From NCBI GenBank assembly GCA_017643385.1, contig JAEPNN010000003.1:1-64000 (forward strand): a DNA stretch of 64,000 bases, in the 5' to 3' direction. The notes beneath the pieces were generated by a model. It was not told where the DNA came from and made no database searches. It saw only the letters and a program-made list of their open reading frames with translations. The position numbers and the translations under genes are program-made. Below are positions 26,841 through 36,011 of this stretch, in pieces (the stretch's first letter is position 1; each line of letters opens with the position of its first letter). This DNA is from Dinoroseobacter sp. (GTDB lineage Bacteria; Pseudomonadota; Alphaproteobacteria; Rhodobacterales; Rhodobacteraceae).

Positions 26841-28505
26841 TCAAACCTCGATCGTTTTGGGTCGGCGACGCTCGAACCAGATAATGATGAACAGGCGCGT
26901 TATGTAAATAGCAGTGAAAACCGACGTGAGGATGCCGATACCCAGCGTGATCGCAAAGCCTCTGACCGGTCCAGACCCCAAAGTAAATAGGATCGTGGCT
27001 ACAATGAAGGTCGTGATGTTGGCATCGATAATGGCCGACAGGGCCCTATCGTAGCCAAGCTCAATTGCGCGCGCAGGTCCACGAGCGGTCTTGAGTTCTT
27101 CCCGGATACGCTCGAACACAAGTACATTGGCATCCACCGCCATCCCGATCGTCAGCACGATCCCGGCAATACCGGGCAAGGTCAGCGTTCCGCCGATGAG
27201 GCTGAGCAACCCGAAAATCATCGCCACATTCAGGATCAACGCGATATTGGCAAATATCCCGAATAACCCGTAGCTTAGGAACATAAACAACAGCACCCCA
27301 GCAAACGCGATCATCGTTGCGATCTTGCCTGCATCGATACTGTCCTGACCCAGTTCAGGTCCAATCGTGCGCTCTTCAAGATAGGTCACTTCGGCTGGCA
27401 ACGCGCCTGCCCGCAACTGAACCGCCAATAGCGTTGTTTCTTCAACCGTAAACTGACCAGTAATGATACCTGAGCCGCCGGGAATATGGTCCTGAATAGT
27501 CGGTGCGGTCACAACCTCATTGTCGAGAACGACCGCGAAAGGGGATCCAATATTTTCAGCTGTGTAGTCGCCAAACGCACGTGCACCCGTGGGACTGAAA
27601 CGGAAGTTCACCGCTGGGCGTCCGTTTTGGTCAAATGCGGGCTGCGCGTCCGTCAGGTCTTCACCTGTTACAACGGGCGTCTGCTCCAGAATGTAGAAGA
27701 TGCCATCCTCGTCTTTCGAAGGCACGATCATATTGCGTGGGCCAGGCGGCTCGTCCGGGTTTGATGTCACGCTCACAACCGGATGGAAGGTCAGTTTCGC
27801 CGTTGTTCCGATCAGTTCCTTAAGCTCCGTGGCAGACCCAATGCCCGGCACCTGAATTAGAATGCGGTCGGTGCCCTGACGCTGGATGGTCGGCTCACGT
27901 GTTCCGGCCTCGTCAACGCGGTTGCGGATAATCTCCAGCGACTGCGCCATCGTCCGCTCGTCCGTGCTGGCGCGTTCTGCTTCCGAGAGCTGTATGATGA
28001 TGACATCGCCCTCAAAACTGACATCGAGGGTCGATTGCCCTACCCCTGTAATGCTCTGAACGGGCTGCGAGAGCGTGCGCACGGCGGCAAGCGCTGTCTC
28101 CATGCCCGAAGGATCGCCAATTCTGACGCGCAACTCGCCGTCTGGCGCATCGACACGGCGGATCGTGCCGATTGTGGCGCGCTCTTCACGCAAAACATCG
28201 CGGACGCCGGGCCACAAGTTGTCCATACGGGTTGCATAGACCTGGTCGACCTGAACTTCCGCCAGAAGATGCGCCCCACCGCGCAGATCGAGCCCGAGAT
28301 TGACCAGCCCGGAGGGCAGGAAATCCGGCCAGAGCGCCAGTTCATCGGCAACCTCGGCCTCGGGCGCGAAGCCTGCTTCCACCATAGCAGCGGCATCGTT
28401 GTGGATCTCGACGCGGGTATAGAAGGCGTTCGGTAACGCGAGCACCAATCCCAGCACCAATACGCTGAAGATCACGACCCGCTGGAAGCCAGGAATTTGC
28501 AACAT
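26841..28505 (-). CDS. secD: Protein translocase subunit SecD
   Basis: A 554-residue protein with an N-terminal helix, the LGLDLRGGAHLL motif, a large periplasmic domain (about 60-370) with the IRNRVDEAGTREP block, and a C-terminal six-helix RND domain including GMAVDANVLVFERIREEL. It partners SecF. Normal length for alphaproteobacteria. yajC is 31 bp upstream. Confidence 0.97.
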   Translation of the reverse strand: MLQIPGFQRVVIFSVLVLGLVLALPNAFYTRVEIHNDAAAMVEAGFAPEAEVADELALWPDFLPSGLVNLGLDLRGGAHLLAEVQVDQVYATRMDNLWPGVRDVLREERATIGTIRRVDAPDGELRVRIGDPSGMETALAAVRTLSQPVQSITGVGQSTLDVSFEGDVIIIQLSEAERASTDERTMAQSLEIIRNRVDEAGTREPTIQRQGTDRILIQVPGIGSATELKELIGTTAKLTFHPVVSVTSNPDEPPGPRNMIVPSKDEDGIFYILEQTPVVTGEDLTDAQPAFDQNGRPAVNFRFSPTGARAFGDYTAENIGSPFAVVLDNEVVTAPTIQDHIPGGSGIITGQFTVEETTLLAVQLRAGALPAEVTYLEERTIGPELGQDSIDAGKIATMIAFAGVLLFMFLSYGLFGIFANIALILNVAMIFGLLSLIGGTLTLPGIAGIVLTIGMAVDANVLVFERIREELKTARGPARAIELGYDRALSAIIDANITTFIVATILFTLGSGPVRGFAITLGIGILTSVFTAIYITRLFIIIWFERRRPKTIEV

Positions 28506-28536
28506 GTTCAGAACGCCTTACGAAGCGAAGTTAAAC

Positions 28537-28815
28537 TTATTTTGCTGGTTCAGTCTTATTCAGGACTTCAGCAATCGTATGGCGCACGACGCGAACGGAC
28601 ACACCGCTGGCGATCTCGACCTCAACTTCACCGTCATCTTTGACCTTGGTGACCTTGCCGATCAGACCGCCTTGCGTGACCACCTGATCACCGCGGCGCA
28701 GCGCTTCGACCATGGCGCGATGCTGTTTCATCTTCTGCTGCTGTGGCCGGATCAGCAGGAAATACATGATCGCGAAGATCAAGATCAGGGGCACAAACGA
28801 GCCAAAGGCTTCCAT
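28537..28815 (-). CDS. yajC: Sec translocase accessory subunit YajC
   Basis: A 92-residue single-span protein. The N-terminal helix (LILIFAIMYFLLIRPQQQK) ends in the family RPQQ box. The cytoplasmic part has LRRGDQVVTQGGLIGKV. It joins SecDF in the holotranslocon. First gene of the yajC-secD-secF-TSUP-Mth938-ccm run, whose promoter must lie in 28816-28973. Confidence 0.96.
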   Translation of the reverse strand: MEAFGSFVPLILIFAIMYFLLIRPQQQKMKQHRAMVEALRRGDQVVTQGGLIGKVTKVKDDGEVEVEIASGVSVRVVRHTIAEVLNKTEPAK

Positions 28816-28973
28816 GGAATTCTTGTCCTTATCTCAGGGCCGATTGCAGGCCGAAACGTGTTGGCGCGCACCCTATGCGCGTCGCCGAGCAGGCGCAAGA
28901 CGAGTTGCAGAGGGTGTAGGTAGGCACAAAACCTTTTCGATGAAAGGGGTCCGCCCGTCGGATCGCTATCCCT

Positions 28974-30341
28974 GTGGCTGTATTTCGCTATACGGTAACA
29001 GATATCGGAGCGGGAATCGGGGACGACGTGGCAAACCACAAAAACGATCTGATTGACTGGCTGGGCCTGCGACAGCTGTTTAAATTCGCTTTTTCACGCA
29101 CGCGCGGGTGCTTTTTGAACGCGCTGCTGATCCTTTTGTTGGCTCCTCTTGTCGTGATCGTCATTATCGCGATCTTGCGCTTGCTTCAGGCACTGTTCAC
29201 CGGAAACCACGAGGCCATCCGGGGTGTCGGGTACCTTTTGATTGCCGCTCTTGGTGCGCCGTTTCTGGCCTGGCGCACAACAGTTGCCGCCAGACAGGCC
29301 GATCTGCAGGGCCAGTCGCTGTTCAATGACAAGATCAACGCCGCGACGGAAGAACTGGCCGCGCGCAGGCAGGTGACGCGGGTCATCAAAAACGAGGACG
29401 GGAACAAGACGGTTCTGACCGAATGGGCGGACGATCTGGTGCGCCGCGCGGCGGCCATCGACCGGCTGGAAGGGCTGGCCCAGGAAAAACCGGACGAGGC
29501 GATCCGCATCGCGCGGCTGTTGTCGATCTATGTCAAAGAGCTGTCGCGGGACCATCCGGCAAAACCTGTGCCCCAGGATGCGTCGCCAGAGGATTTGTAT
29601 ACTTGGGCTCAAAACCTAAAGGTCGAACGCCCCGATATGGAACGCGCGGTGCAGTCGCTGTCGCGGCTCAACACCCAAATCCGCAGTCAGTCCAACGACC
29701 CATCCACAAAGATCGTCGACCTGCCCAACACAAATCTGCAGGGGTTTGACCTCTACGGGCTGGATTTACAAAACGCAGTTCTCGCTGGGGCACAAATGCA
29801 GGGGGCAGATTTGAACCACGCGCAGATGCAGGGGGCAGACCTGCAAAACGCGCAGATGCAGGGGGCAATCCTCTTTGACGCACAGATGCAGGGGGCAAAC
29901 CTGAGCTCCGCGCAGATGCAGGGGGCAGACCTGAGCCACGCGCAGATGCAGGGGGCAAACCTGAGCTTCGCACAGATGCAGGGGGCAGACCTCAGCTGGG
30001 TGGAAATGGACGAGAAAACAACTTTCGGTCCAAGCTCCCTGCGCGGCGCGGCTTTGTGGAGGGCGACGTTTCCTCTGCGTCCTCGGGACCAAAATGTTGT
30101 CAATCAGGCGTTCGGGGATGCATCGGTCGGCCTGCCAGACACGATCCGACGGCCCAATTGGCCCGACATAGATCTTTACCTTGATGAATTCGAAGCCGAG
30201 TGGCGGGCCTGGAAGGCGCTTGGACCAGACAGGTACGACTGGGCCGACCGCCGCAAATATTACACCGAGGACGGCATGTATTCCAATCTTGGCCCGCCGC
30301 CCAAAGCACAGGGCAACTGGATGGCCGAAGAGGACGGATAA
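28974..30341 (+). CDS. Membrane-anchored pentapeptide-repeat protein
   Basis: Up to 455 residues. The N-terminal quarter has two hydrophobic helices (about 47-68, LLILLLAPLVVIVIIAILRL, and 82-100), then a helical region (about 100-230) with charged heptad-like spacing. Next are pentapeptide repeats: GFDLYGLDLQNAVLAG, then seven tandem AQMQGA-D/N-L units, which would form a right-handed beta-helix. A 100-residue C-terminal domain with many Trp and Asp follows. Function unknown; such helices act in protein binding. The GTG at 28974 is the longest start, but GTG at 29028 (VANHKND) after CGGGGA is equally likely. Confidence 0.75.
   Translation: MAVFRYTVTDIGAGIGDDVANHKNDLIDWLGLRQLFKFAFSRTRGCFLNALLILLLAPLVVIVIIAILRLLQALFTGNHEAIRGVGYLLIAALGAPFLAWRTTVAARQADLQGQSLFNDKINAATEELAARRQVTRVIKNEDGNKTVLTEWADDLVRRAAAIDRLEGLAQEKPDEAIRIARLLSIYVKELSRDHPAKPVPQDASPEDLYTWAQNLKVERPDMERAVQSLSRLNTQIRSQSNDPSTKIVDLPNTNLQGFDLYGLDLQNAVLAGAQMQGADLNHAQMQGADLQNAQMQGAILFDAQMQGANLSSAQMQGADLSHAQMQGANLSFAQMQGADLSWVEMDEKTTFGPSSLRGAALWRATFPLRPRDQNVVNQAFGDASVGLPDTIRRPNWPDIDLYLDEFEAEWRAWKALGPDRYDWADRRKYYTEDGMYSNLGPPPKAQGNWMAEEDG
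29790..29999 (+). repeat. Seven 30-bp tandem repeats encoding AQMQGADLxx
   Basis: Seven head-to-tail 30-bp units, each beginning GC(A/G)CA(A/G)ATGCAGGGGGCA. The first half is nearly invariant while the second half varies, encoding two pentapeptides per unit. They encode the beta-helix of the surrounding gene and have no spacers, so they are not CRISPR. Confidence 0.95.
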
Positions 30342-30491
30342 GCCCCGCGTCAGGCACGAAACCGTCCCCCTGCCCGTCATCCTGCAACAGGGCTTGGCAC
30401 AGTTCACAATCGCTTGGGTGAAATTGCTTCCCCTCCCCCGCGCATTCCGGCATATCCCGGCTCAATATCAACCCGAGGACGGAGTGCATCC

Positions 30492-31781
30492 ATGCATGAC
30501 ATCAAAGCTATCCGCGAAAACCCTGAAGAATTCGACGCCATCATGGCCCGTCGTGGGGTCTCGGATGCGTCCTCCTCCATCCTGTCGATAGACGCAGACC
30601 GCCGCGCCATGATCCTTGCAGCCGAAACTGCGCAAGCTGAACAGAACGCCGCCTCGAAACTTGTCGGCAAAGCCAAGGCCAGTGGCGATGAGGCCGAGTT
30701 CGAACGCCTCCGCGCGCTTGTTGGCGAAAAGAAAGCCGAAGTGGCGCGTCTTGGCGAAGACGCTAAGGCCAAGGACCAGGACCTGACCGACCTTCTGATG
30801 GGTTTGCCGAACCTGATCCATGCCGATGTGCCCGATGGTGACGATGAAGACGACAATGTCGAAATCCGGCGCTGGGGCACCCCGCCCAGCTTCGCATTCA
30901 CCCCGCGCGAACATTACGACCTGCCGGCGGCCCAAGGCCTCGATTTCGAAACCGCCGCAAAACTGTCGGGCTCGCGCTTCGTGGTCATGTCTGGCGCCAT
31001 GGCGCGACTGCACCGCGCGCTTGCACAGTTCATGCTGGATTTGCACGTCGATGAACATGGGCTGACCGAGATGATCACGCCTGTTCTGGTCCGCGAAGCG
31101 GCAATGTATGGCACCAACCAGCTGCCAAAATTTGCCGAAGACAGCTATCAGACGACAAATGGCTGGTGGCTGATCCCCACATCCGAGGTGACGCTAACCA
31201 ACACAGTCTCAGGCGAAACCCTGGCCGAGGACGCGCTGCCGATCTGCATGACCGCGCACACGCAATGCTTCCGCTCGGAGGCAGGAAGTGCCGGCAAGGA
31301 CACCGCAGGCATGCTGCGTCAGCACCAGTTCGAGAAGGTCGAAATGGTGTCGATCACCCATCCCGATGACAGCATGGCCGAGCATGAGCGCATGACCCGG
31401 CGCGCCGAAACCGTTCTGGAGAAGCTGGGCCTTGCCTATCGCACGGTTATCCTTTGCACGGGCGATCTGGGATTTGGCGCGATTAAGACCCACGATATCG
31501 AAGTGTGGTTGCCGGGTCAGAACACCTATCGCGAGATCTCTTCGGTGTCGGTCTGTGGCGCGTTTCAGGCTCGCCGGATGAACGCGCGGTTCAAGCCCGC
31601 GGAAGGCGGTAAGCCGGAGTTTGTCCATACGCTGAACGGCTCGGGTCTTGCGGTTGGGCGTGCGTTGATTGCTGTGCTTGAGAACGGACAGCAAGAGGAT
31701 GGGTCTGTCGATCTACCCGAGGCCTTGCATCCTTATCTGGGTGGCAAGACCCGTGTTTCCTCGGAAGGACAACTTGCCTGA
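30492..31781 (+). CDS. serS: Seryl-tRNA synthetase
   Basis: A 429-residue class II synthetase. It starts [20 protein letters not shown] and has the N-terminal antiparallel coiled coil (about 30-105) that grips the tRNA-Ser long arm. Motif 2 is [25 protein letters not shown], referred to here by its FRSEAG and RQHQFEK parts, and motif 3 is [18 protein letters not shown]. The ATG at 30492 follows GGACGGAG; a 26-residue upstream extension is not supported. Confidence 0.98.
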   Translation: MHDIKAIRENPEEFDAIMARRGVSDASSSILSIDADRRAMILAAETAQAEQNAASKLVGKAKASGDEAEFERLRALVGEKKAEVARLGEDAKAKDQDLTDLLMGLPNLIHADVPDGDDEDDNVEIRRWGTPPSFAFTPREHYDLPAAQGLDFETAAKLSGSRFVVMSGAMARLHRALAQFMLDLHVDEHGLTEMITPVLVREAAMYGTNQLPKFAEDSYQTTNGWWLIPTSEVTLTNTVSGETLAEDALPICMTAHTQCFRSEAGSAGKDTAGMLRQHQFEKVEMVSITHPDDSMAEHERMTRRAETVLEKLGLAYRTVILCTGDLGFGAIKTHDIEVWLPGQNTYREISSVSVCGAFQARRMNARFKPAEGGKPEFVHTLNGSGLAVGRALIAVLENGQQEDGSVDLPEALHPYLGGKTRVSSEGQLA

Positions 31782-31934
31782 TCTGTTTCAGGATTGGGGC
31801 TGAAGTGATGCATTTCAGCCCCTGACTGAACGGCTTGCAAGGGGTTCGTTTGCCTGACGACCTTGAATGATGGCTTTGCTGGTCAAGCGGGCTGATTTGG
31901 GTATTTATGGCCATGTTAGGCCAAGGGGAGTGCC

Positions 31935-32717
31935 ATGAAGATCGCCACGTTCAACATCAATGGGATCAAGGCGCGGATCGAAGCGTTTCCGCGTTGGCTG
32001 GATGCGTTTGAGCCCGACGTCGTGGTCGTTCAGGAGATCAAGTCGATCGACGAAAACTTCCCCCGCGAAATCTTTGAGGACCGGGGTTATATCGTTGAAA
32101 CCCATGGGCAAAAGAGCTTCAATGGTGTGGCTATACTGTCGAAACTGCCACTGGAAGACGTCTCCCGGGGATTGCCGGGCGATGATGAGGACGAACAGGC
32201 GCGCTGGATCGAGGGCACTGTGATCGGGGACAAGACGGCAGTGCGGGTCTGTGGGCTCTATCTCCCCAACGGAAATCCGACCCCCGGTCCGAAATACGAC
32301 TATAAGCTTGCATGGATGAAGCGCATGAAAGCCCGCGCCGAGGCTCTGATGGCAGCCGAAGAGCCTGCGTTGATGGCTGGCGATTACAACATCATTCCCC
32401 AAGATGAAGATGCGGCGCGTCCCGAGGTCTGGCAGAGTGATGCTTTGGCGCGTCCTGAAAGCCGCGCGGCCTACCGTGAGATTTTGAACCTTGGCTTCAC
32501 GGAAGCGTTTCGCGCCCGTAACCAAGCCCCAGAACAATATTCATTTTGGGATTATCAAGCCGGCGCATGGAACCGAAATGACGGGATCCGCATCGACCAT
32601 GTGCTGATGACACCAGCCTGCGCGGATCTTATGACAGATGCCGGCATCGAAGCCGCGGTGCGTGGCGAGGAAAAACCATCTGACCACGTGCCCGTCTGGG
32701 TAGAATTGGACGCCTAG
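31935..32717 (+). CDS. xth: Exodeoxyribonuclease III (AP endonuclease)
   Basis: The 260-residue enzyme cleaves abasic sites in base-excision repair. Family marks are MKIATFNINGIKAR, the metal-binding Glu in VVVQEIKS, the LYLPNGNP loop, MAGDYNIIP (Asp/Asn pair), and a C-terminal SDHVPVWVEL with the catalytic Asp-His. CAAGGGGAG precedes the ATG. Its end overlaps the convergent monooxygenase by 4 bp. Confidence 0.96.
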   Translation: MKIATFNINGIKARIEAFPRWLDAFEPDVVVVQEIKSIDENFPREIFEDRGYIVETHGQKSFNGVAILSKLPLEDVSRGLPGDDEDEQARWIEGTVIGDKTAVRVCGLYLPNGNPTPGPKYDYKLAWMKRMKARAEALMAAEEPALMAGDYNIIPQDEDAARPEVWQSDALARPESRAAYREILNLGFTEAFRARNQAPEQYSFWDYQAGAWNRNDGIRIDHVLMTPACADLMTDAGIEAAVRGEEKPSDHVPVWVELDA

Positions 32718-33898
32718 ACAGGTGTCGCGGTGACGTCCTCGTCATAAAGCCAGTCGAAACGCTTGAGCGCTTGGTCTGGGGCAAATCGATTGCCCAGTTT
32801 CAGGCCCATATGCACCACCGAGCGGGTCAGTCCCGGTGACAAGTGGTATACCCATGCGTTTGTGTCCGCCGCCCCTACGATTTTGCGGGTCCGGTCGTAA
32901 CGCAGCTCCTGATAGCGCGCGAAGCCAGCTTCAAGATCTCTAAAGCGCGTGATGCACTCTGCAAGCACCCATGCGTCTTCCAGCGCCATATTGGCACCTT
33001 GTGCCAAAAACGGCAGCGTAGGGTGAACGGCGTCTCCCATCATGACCACCGAACCGCGAAACCATGTTTTGGGAACTTCGTGTCTGAACAGACCCCAAAG
33101 ATAAACTTCGCGTGCATCGCCAAGCCATCCGCGCACTTCAGGCGCAAACCCAGAAAACGTGCGTTGCACCCTCGTGGGGTCATCCGGATGGTTCCAACCT
33201 TCCTCGGTCCAACCACGACGCTCCTCAACAGCAACGATGTTGCGCAATTTGCCGCCTCGCAATGGATAGCTCACTAGGTGTTTTCTGGGACCCATATAGA
33301 CGGTCGCTTCTGCGGGATCGTCTTTGCGGCCTGGAACCAATGTCCGCCATGCAACTTGTCCTGTGAAACTCGGGTCGCTGGCCCCTTTGCCCAAAACAGC
33401 GCGGCGCGCCAATGAACGAAGCCCGTCAGCCCCGATCAAGACCTCGGGTCGCAATACACCACCGGTCTTTAGCCGAAGCGAAGGCTTTCCGGTCTCACCA
33501 ATCTCGATGTGATCTACATGGTGAAGAAGACGGATTTGCACACCTAGCGCACGCGCATTTTCCGCCAGAAGCTCGATTAGATCCGCACGATGCATCAGTC
33601 GCATGCCCGGGTCGTGCGATAGGCTGAGCCTTGCAAGTTCTTTGCCATCCTGATGGTCACGCAATACCACCGCTTGGGACAAGGTGGCCCGCCCAGCTGC
33701 ATCCGGGTCTAGACCGAGGGCATCAAGCACCCGCTTTCCGTTTGCACTGATCTGCAGTCCGGCACCGACCTCGCGAATTTCTTCTGCACGTTCAAGGACG
33801 ATCACCGAATGGCCGCGCCGCGCAAGCGCGATTGCCACAGTCAGGCCCGCAACCCCTGCCCCCAAAACCGTAATTTCGCGTTTGACTGATTGCGCCAC
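32714..33898 (-). CDS. FAD-dependent monooxygenase (salicylate hydroxylase-like)
   Basis: A 394-residue class A flavoprotein monooxygenase starting at GTG after GAGGGCG. Visible are the Rossmann motif GAGVAGLTVAIALARRGH, the GADGLRSLARRAVLG stretch that contacts FAD and NADPH, and the second FAD motif VMMGDAVHPTLPFLAQGANM. Closest by pattern to salicylate or 3-hydroxybenzoate 6-hydroxylases; the substrate cannot be set from sequence. There is no aromatic-degradation operon nearby. Confidence 0.9.
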   Translation of the reverse strand: MAQSVKREITVLGAGVAGLTVAIALARRGHSVIVLERAEEIREVGAGLQISANGKRVLDALGLDPDAAGRATLSQAVVLRDHQDGKELARLSLSHDPGMRLMHRADLIELLAENARALGVQIRLLHHVDHIEIGETGKPSLRLKTGGVLRPEVLIGADGLRSLARRAVLGKGASDPSFTGQVAWRTLVPGRKDDPAEATVYMGPRKHLVSYPLRGGKLRNIVAVEERRGWTEEGWNHPDDPTRVQRTFSGFAPEVRGWLGDAREVYLWGLFRHEVPKTWFRGSVVMMGDAVHPTLPFLAQGANMALEDAWVLAECITRFRDLEAGFARYQELRYDRTRKIVGAADTNAWVYHLSPGLTRSVVHMGLKLGNRFAPDQALKRFDWLYDEDVTATPV

Positions 33899-33951
33899 GC
33901 TACGCCCTCATACATGCAGCGGTAACGCATTTTAAAACGAAAGCACGCAAA

Positions 33952-33979
33952 TAAAAACACCGGGGCCTCAGCCCCGGTG
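33952..33979 (-). terminator. Rho-independent terminator of dksA
   Basis: Read on the minus strand, CACCGGGGC (33979-33971) pairs with GCCCCGGTG (33966-33958), with a four-base loop, followed by TTTTT (33957-33953). It lies about 35 bp past the dksA stop. Confidence 0.9.
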
Positions 33980-34013
33980 CCAAACGATCGTCTATGCCCC
34001 TGAAGGTCAATCG

Positions 34014-34436
34014 TCAATCGTCGCGATGCACCTTCTCGCGGCGTTCGTGACGTTCTTGCGCTTCAAGGCTCATGGTTGCAATCGGACGTGCATCCAAACG
34101 TTTGAGCGAGATCTGATCGCCGGTTTCTTCACAATAACCAAATTCGCCTTCGTCAATCCGCCTTAACGCGGATTCGATCTTGGAGATCAGCTTTCGCTGC
34201 CGATCGCGTGTGCGCAGTTCCAATGCCCGGTCAGTTTCTTCAGAGGCGCGGTCTGCAACATCGGGGATATTGCGTGCGGCACCTTGCAAATCCTCGATAG
34301 TGCTGGCGCTCTCTGCGATAAGATCTGTCTTCCAAGCCAGCAACTTACGACGGAAATATTCCAGCTGGCGGTCGTTCATAAAAGGCTCGTCCTCCGCAGG
34401 ACGATAATCGTCGGGCAAAAATACCTCGGCTTTCAT
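34014..34436 (-). CDS. dksA: RNA polymerase-binding transcription factor DksA, single-Cys type
   Basis: A 140-residue protein with MKAEVFLPDDYRPAEDEPFM and the coiled coil carrying the tip motif DVADRA (Asp59, Asp62, Ala64) that acts in the RNAP secondary channel. The C-terminal zinc-finger region keeps only Cys102 (FGYCEETG); the other three canonical positions are Thr105, Ser123 and Ala126. Reduced-Cys DksA proteins are known from Rhodobacter relatives. It should act with ppGpp on rRNA and amino-acid promoters. GAGGGAACC marks the ATG at 34436. Confidence 0.95.
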   Translation of the reverse strand: MKAEVFLPDDYRPAEDEPFMNDRQLEYFRRKLLAWKTDLIAESASTIEDLQGAARNIPDVADRASEETDRALELRTRDRQRKLISKIESALRRIDEGEFGYCEETGDQISLKRLDARPIATMSLEAQERHERREKVHRDD

Positions 34437-34618
34437 AGTGGTTCCCTCACCTGAAACGGATGCGGCGATGTTTGGATCTGAAACTGTCATCCTACACACT
34501 CCTTGGCGCTGCAATATCTCAGGAAGTTGCAACGCTCAAGGCCTAGATAGGACTTGTGGCGCGATTGTGTAGCTGATGTAAGTTAGCCCAATCCCTGCAA
34601 AAAAAGGATGTGGCTAAG

Positions 34619-35458
34619 ATGCATTTTTCCGGGACCGAAACATATATCGTGCCAGACGATCTTGAGGTCGCTGTGAATGCTGCGGTCACGCTAGAGCGTC
34701 CCTTGTTGGTGAAAGGGGAACCCGGAACCGGAAAGACCGAACTGGCACGCCAAGTCGCTCAGGCTTTGGACATGCCAATCATCGAATGGCACATCAAATC
34801 CACCACGCGTGCCCAGCAGGGGCTATATGAGTATGACGCTGTATCGCGGCTTCGTGACAGCCAGCTTGGAGATGAACGCGTTCACGATGTCGCCAATTAC
34901 ATTAAGCGCGGGAAACTGTGGGAAGCCTTCGCGGCTGAGCAACGCGTGGTCTTGTTGATCGACGAAATCGATAAAGCCGATATCGAGTTTCCAAACGATT
35001 TGCTCCAAGAGCTCGATCGGATGGAATTCTTCGTCTACGAAACCGGTGAAACCGTAAAGGCTAAGCAGCGCCCTGTCGTCGTGATCACCTCCAACAATGA
35101 AAAAGAACTGCCCGATGCGTTTTTGCGCCGCTGTTTCTTTCATTACATCAAGTTTCCGGATGCCGAGACATTGTCAAAGATCGTCGAGGTTCATCATCCA
35201 GGAATTAAAGGCGCCCTCCTGTCCACTGCCTTGTCACAGTTTTTCGAGGTCCGCGAAACGCCGGGCCTGAAGAAGAAGCCATCGACAAGTGAAGTGCTGG
35301 ATTGGCTGAAACTGCTTCTGGCTGAAGATCTGTCACCCGAGGATCTGAAACGCGACGGGGCCAACGCGCTTCCGAAACTGCATGGGGCGCTCTTGAAGAA
35401 CGAACAAGATGTGGCTTTGTTTGAACGTCTGGCGTTCATGGCGCGCGGCGGGCGCTAA
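34619..35458 (+). CDS. MoxR-family AAA+ ATPase
   Basis: A 279-residue AAA+ protein with Walker A KGEPGTGKTELARQ, Walker B VVLLIDEIDKAD, sensor 1 VVVITSNNEKELP and an arginine finger region FLRRCFFHYIKFP. MoxR proteins work with von Willebrand A (VWA) proteins to insert metals or remodel complexes; the CoxE-like VWA gene lies 2 kb downstream in the same direction. The ATG at 34619 has AAGGA at good spacing; GTG at 34610 is an alternative. Confidence 0.93.
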   Translation: MHFSGTETYIVPDDLEVAVNAAVTLERPLLVKGEPGTGKTELARQVAQALDMPIIEWHIKSTTRAQQGLYEYDAVSRLRDSQLGDERVHDVANYIKRGKLWEAFAAEQRVVLLIDEIDKADIEFPNDLLQELDRMEFFVYETGETVKAKQRPVVVITSNNEKELPDAFLRRCFFHYIKFPDAETLSKIVEVHHPGIKGALLSTALSQFFEVRETPGLKKKPSTSEVLDWLKLLLAEDLSPEDLKRDGANALPKLHGALLKNEQDVALFERLAFMARGGR

Positions 35459-35564
35459 AGGCAAAGAAACAGCGTTAGGACAACCCCGGTGATCCTTTGA
35501 CGTATCACTGAGCATGAAGCTCGTGCGCCTTGAAAGCGCCAAGATGACGTGGAAGTCTGAATTC

Positions 35565-36011
35565 ATGATTGAGATTAAGCCGATCACTGCTGATGACCGT
35601 GGGGTCTGGACACCGCTCTGGCGCGCGTATCTGAACTATTATGAAACGACGTTGCCCGATGCGATCTATGAGAGCTCGTTTCATCGTCTGGTCGATCCCA
35701 GGACCTCATCTTATCATGGATTCTTGGCATGGGATGGGGCAGATGCAGTAGGGCTGGTACATTACATCTTTCACATGCATGGATGGAAGATCGAACCCGT
35801 GACGTATTTGCAAGACCTCTACACGGCACCAAACGCGCGCGGCAAGGGCGTAGGTCGCGCTTTGATCGAAGCGGTTTATGCAGCAGCTGATGCCGAAGGC
35901 GCCCCAACAGTTTACTGGATGACACAAGACTTCAACGCGGCAGGTCGACGTCTTTACGATAAGGTCGGTAATCTTACGCCTTTCATCAAATACCAAAGAC
36001 CAAACCCTTGA
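35565..36011 (+). CDS. GNAT-family N-acetyltransferase
   Basis: A 148-residue acetyltransferase: MIEIKPITADDRGVW at the start, the beta4 strand YLQDLYTAPNARG and the acetyl-CoA pyrophosphate loop ARGKGVGRALIEAV, ending TPFIKYQRP. The substrate is unknown. GGAAG supports the ATG at 35565. The stop overlaps the TTG start of the next gene (TTGA), so the two are coupled. Confidence 0.88.
   Translation: MIEIKPITADDRGVWTPLWRAYLNYYETTLPDAIYESSFHRLVDPRTSSYHGFLAWDGADAVGLVHYIFHMHGWKIEPVTYLQDLYTAPNARGKGVGRALIEAVYAAADAEGAPTVYWMTQDFNAAGRRLYDKVGNLTPFIKYQRPNP

Noticed and set aside
29790-29999. CRISPR-like array
   Set aside because: The 30-bp repeats have no spacers and are an in-frame part of a pentapeptide-repeat gene. 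No CRISPR array was seen anywhere in the window.
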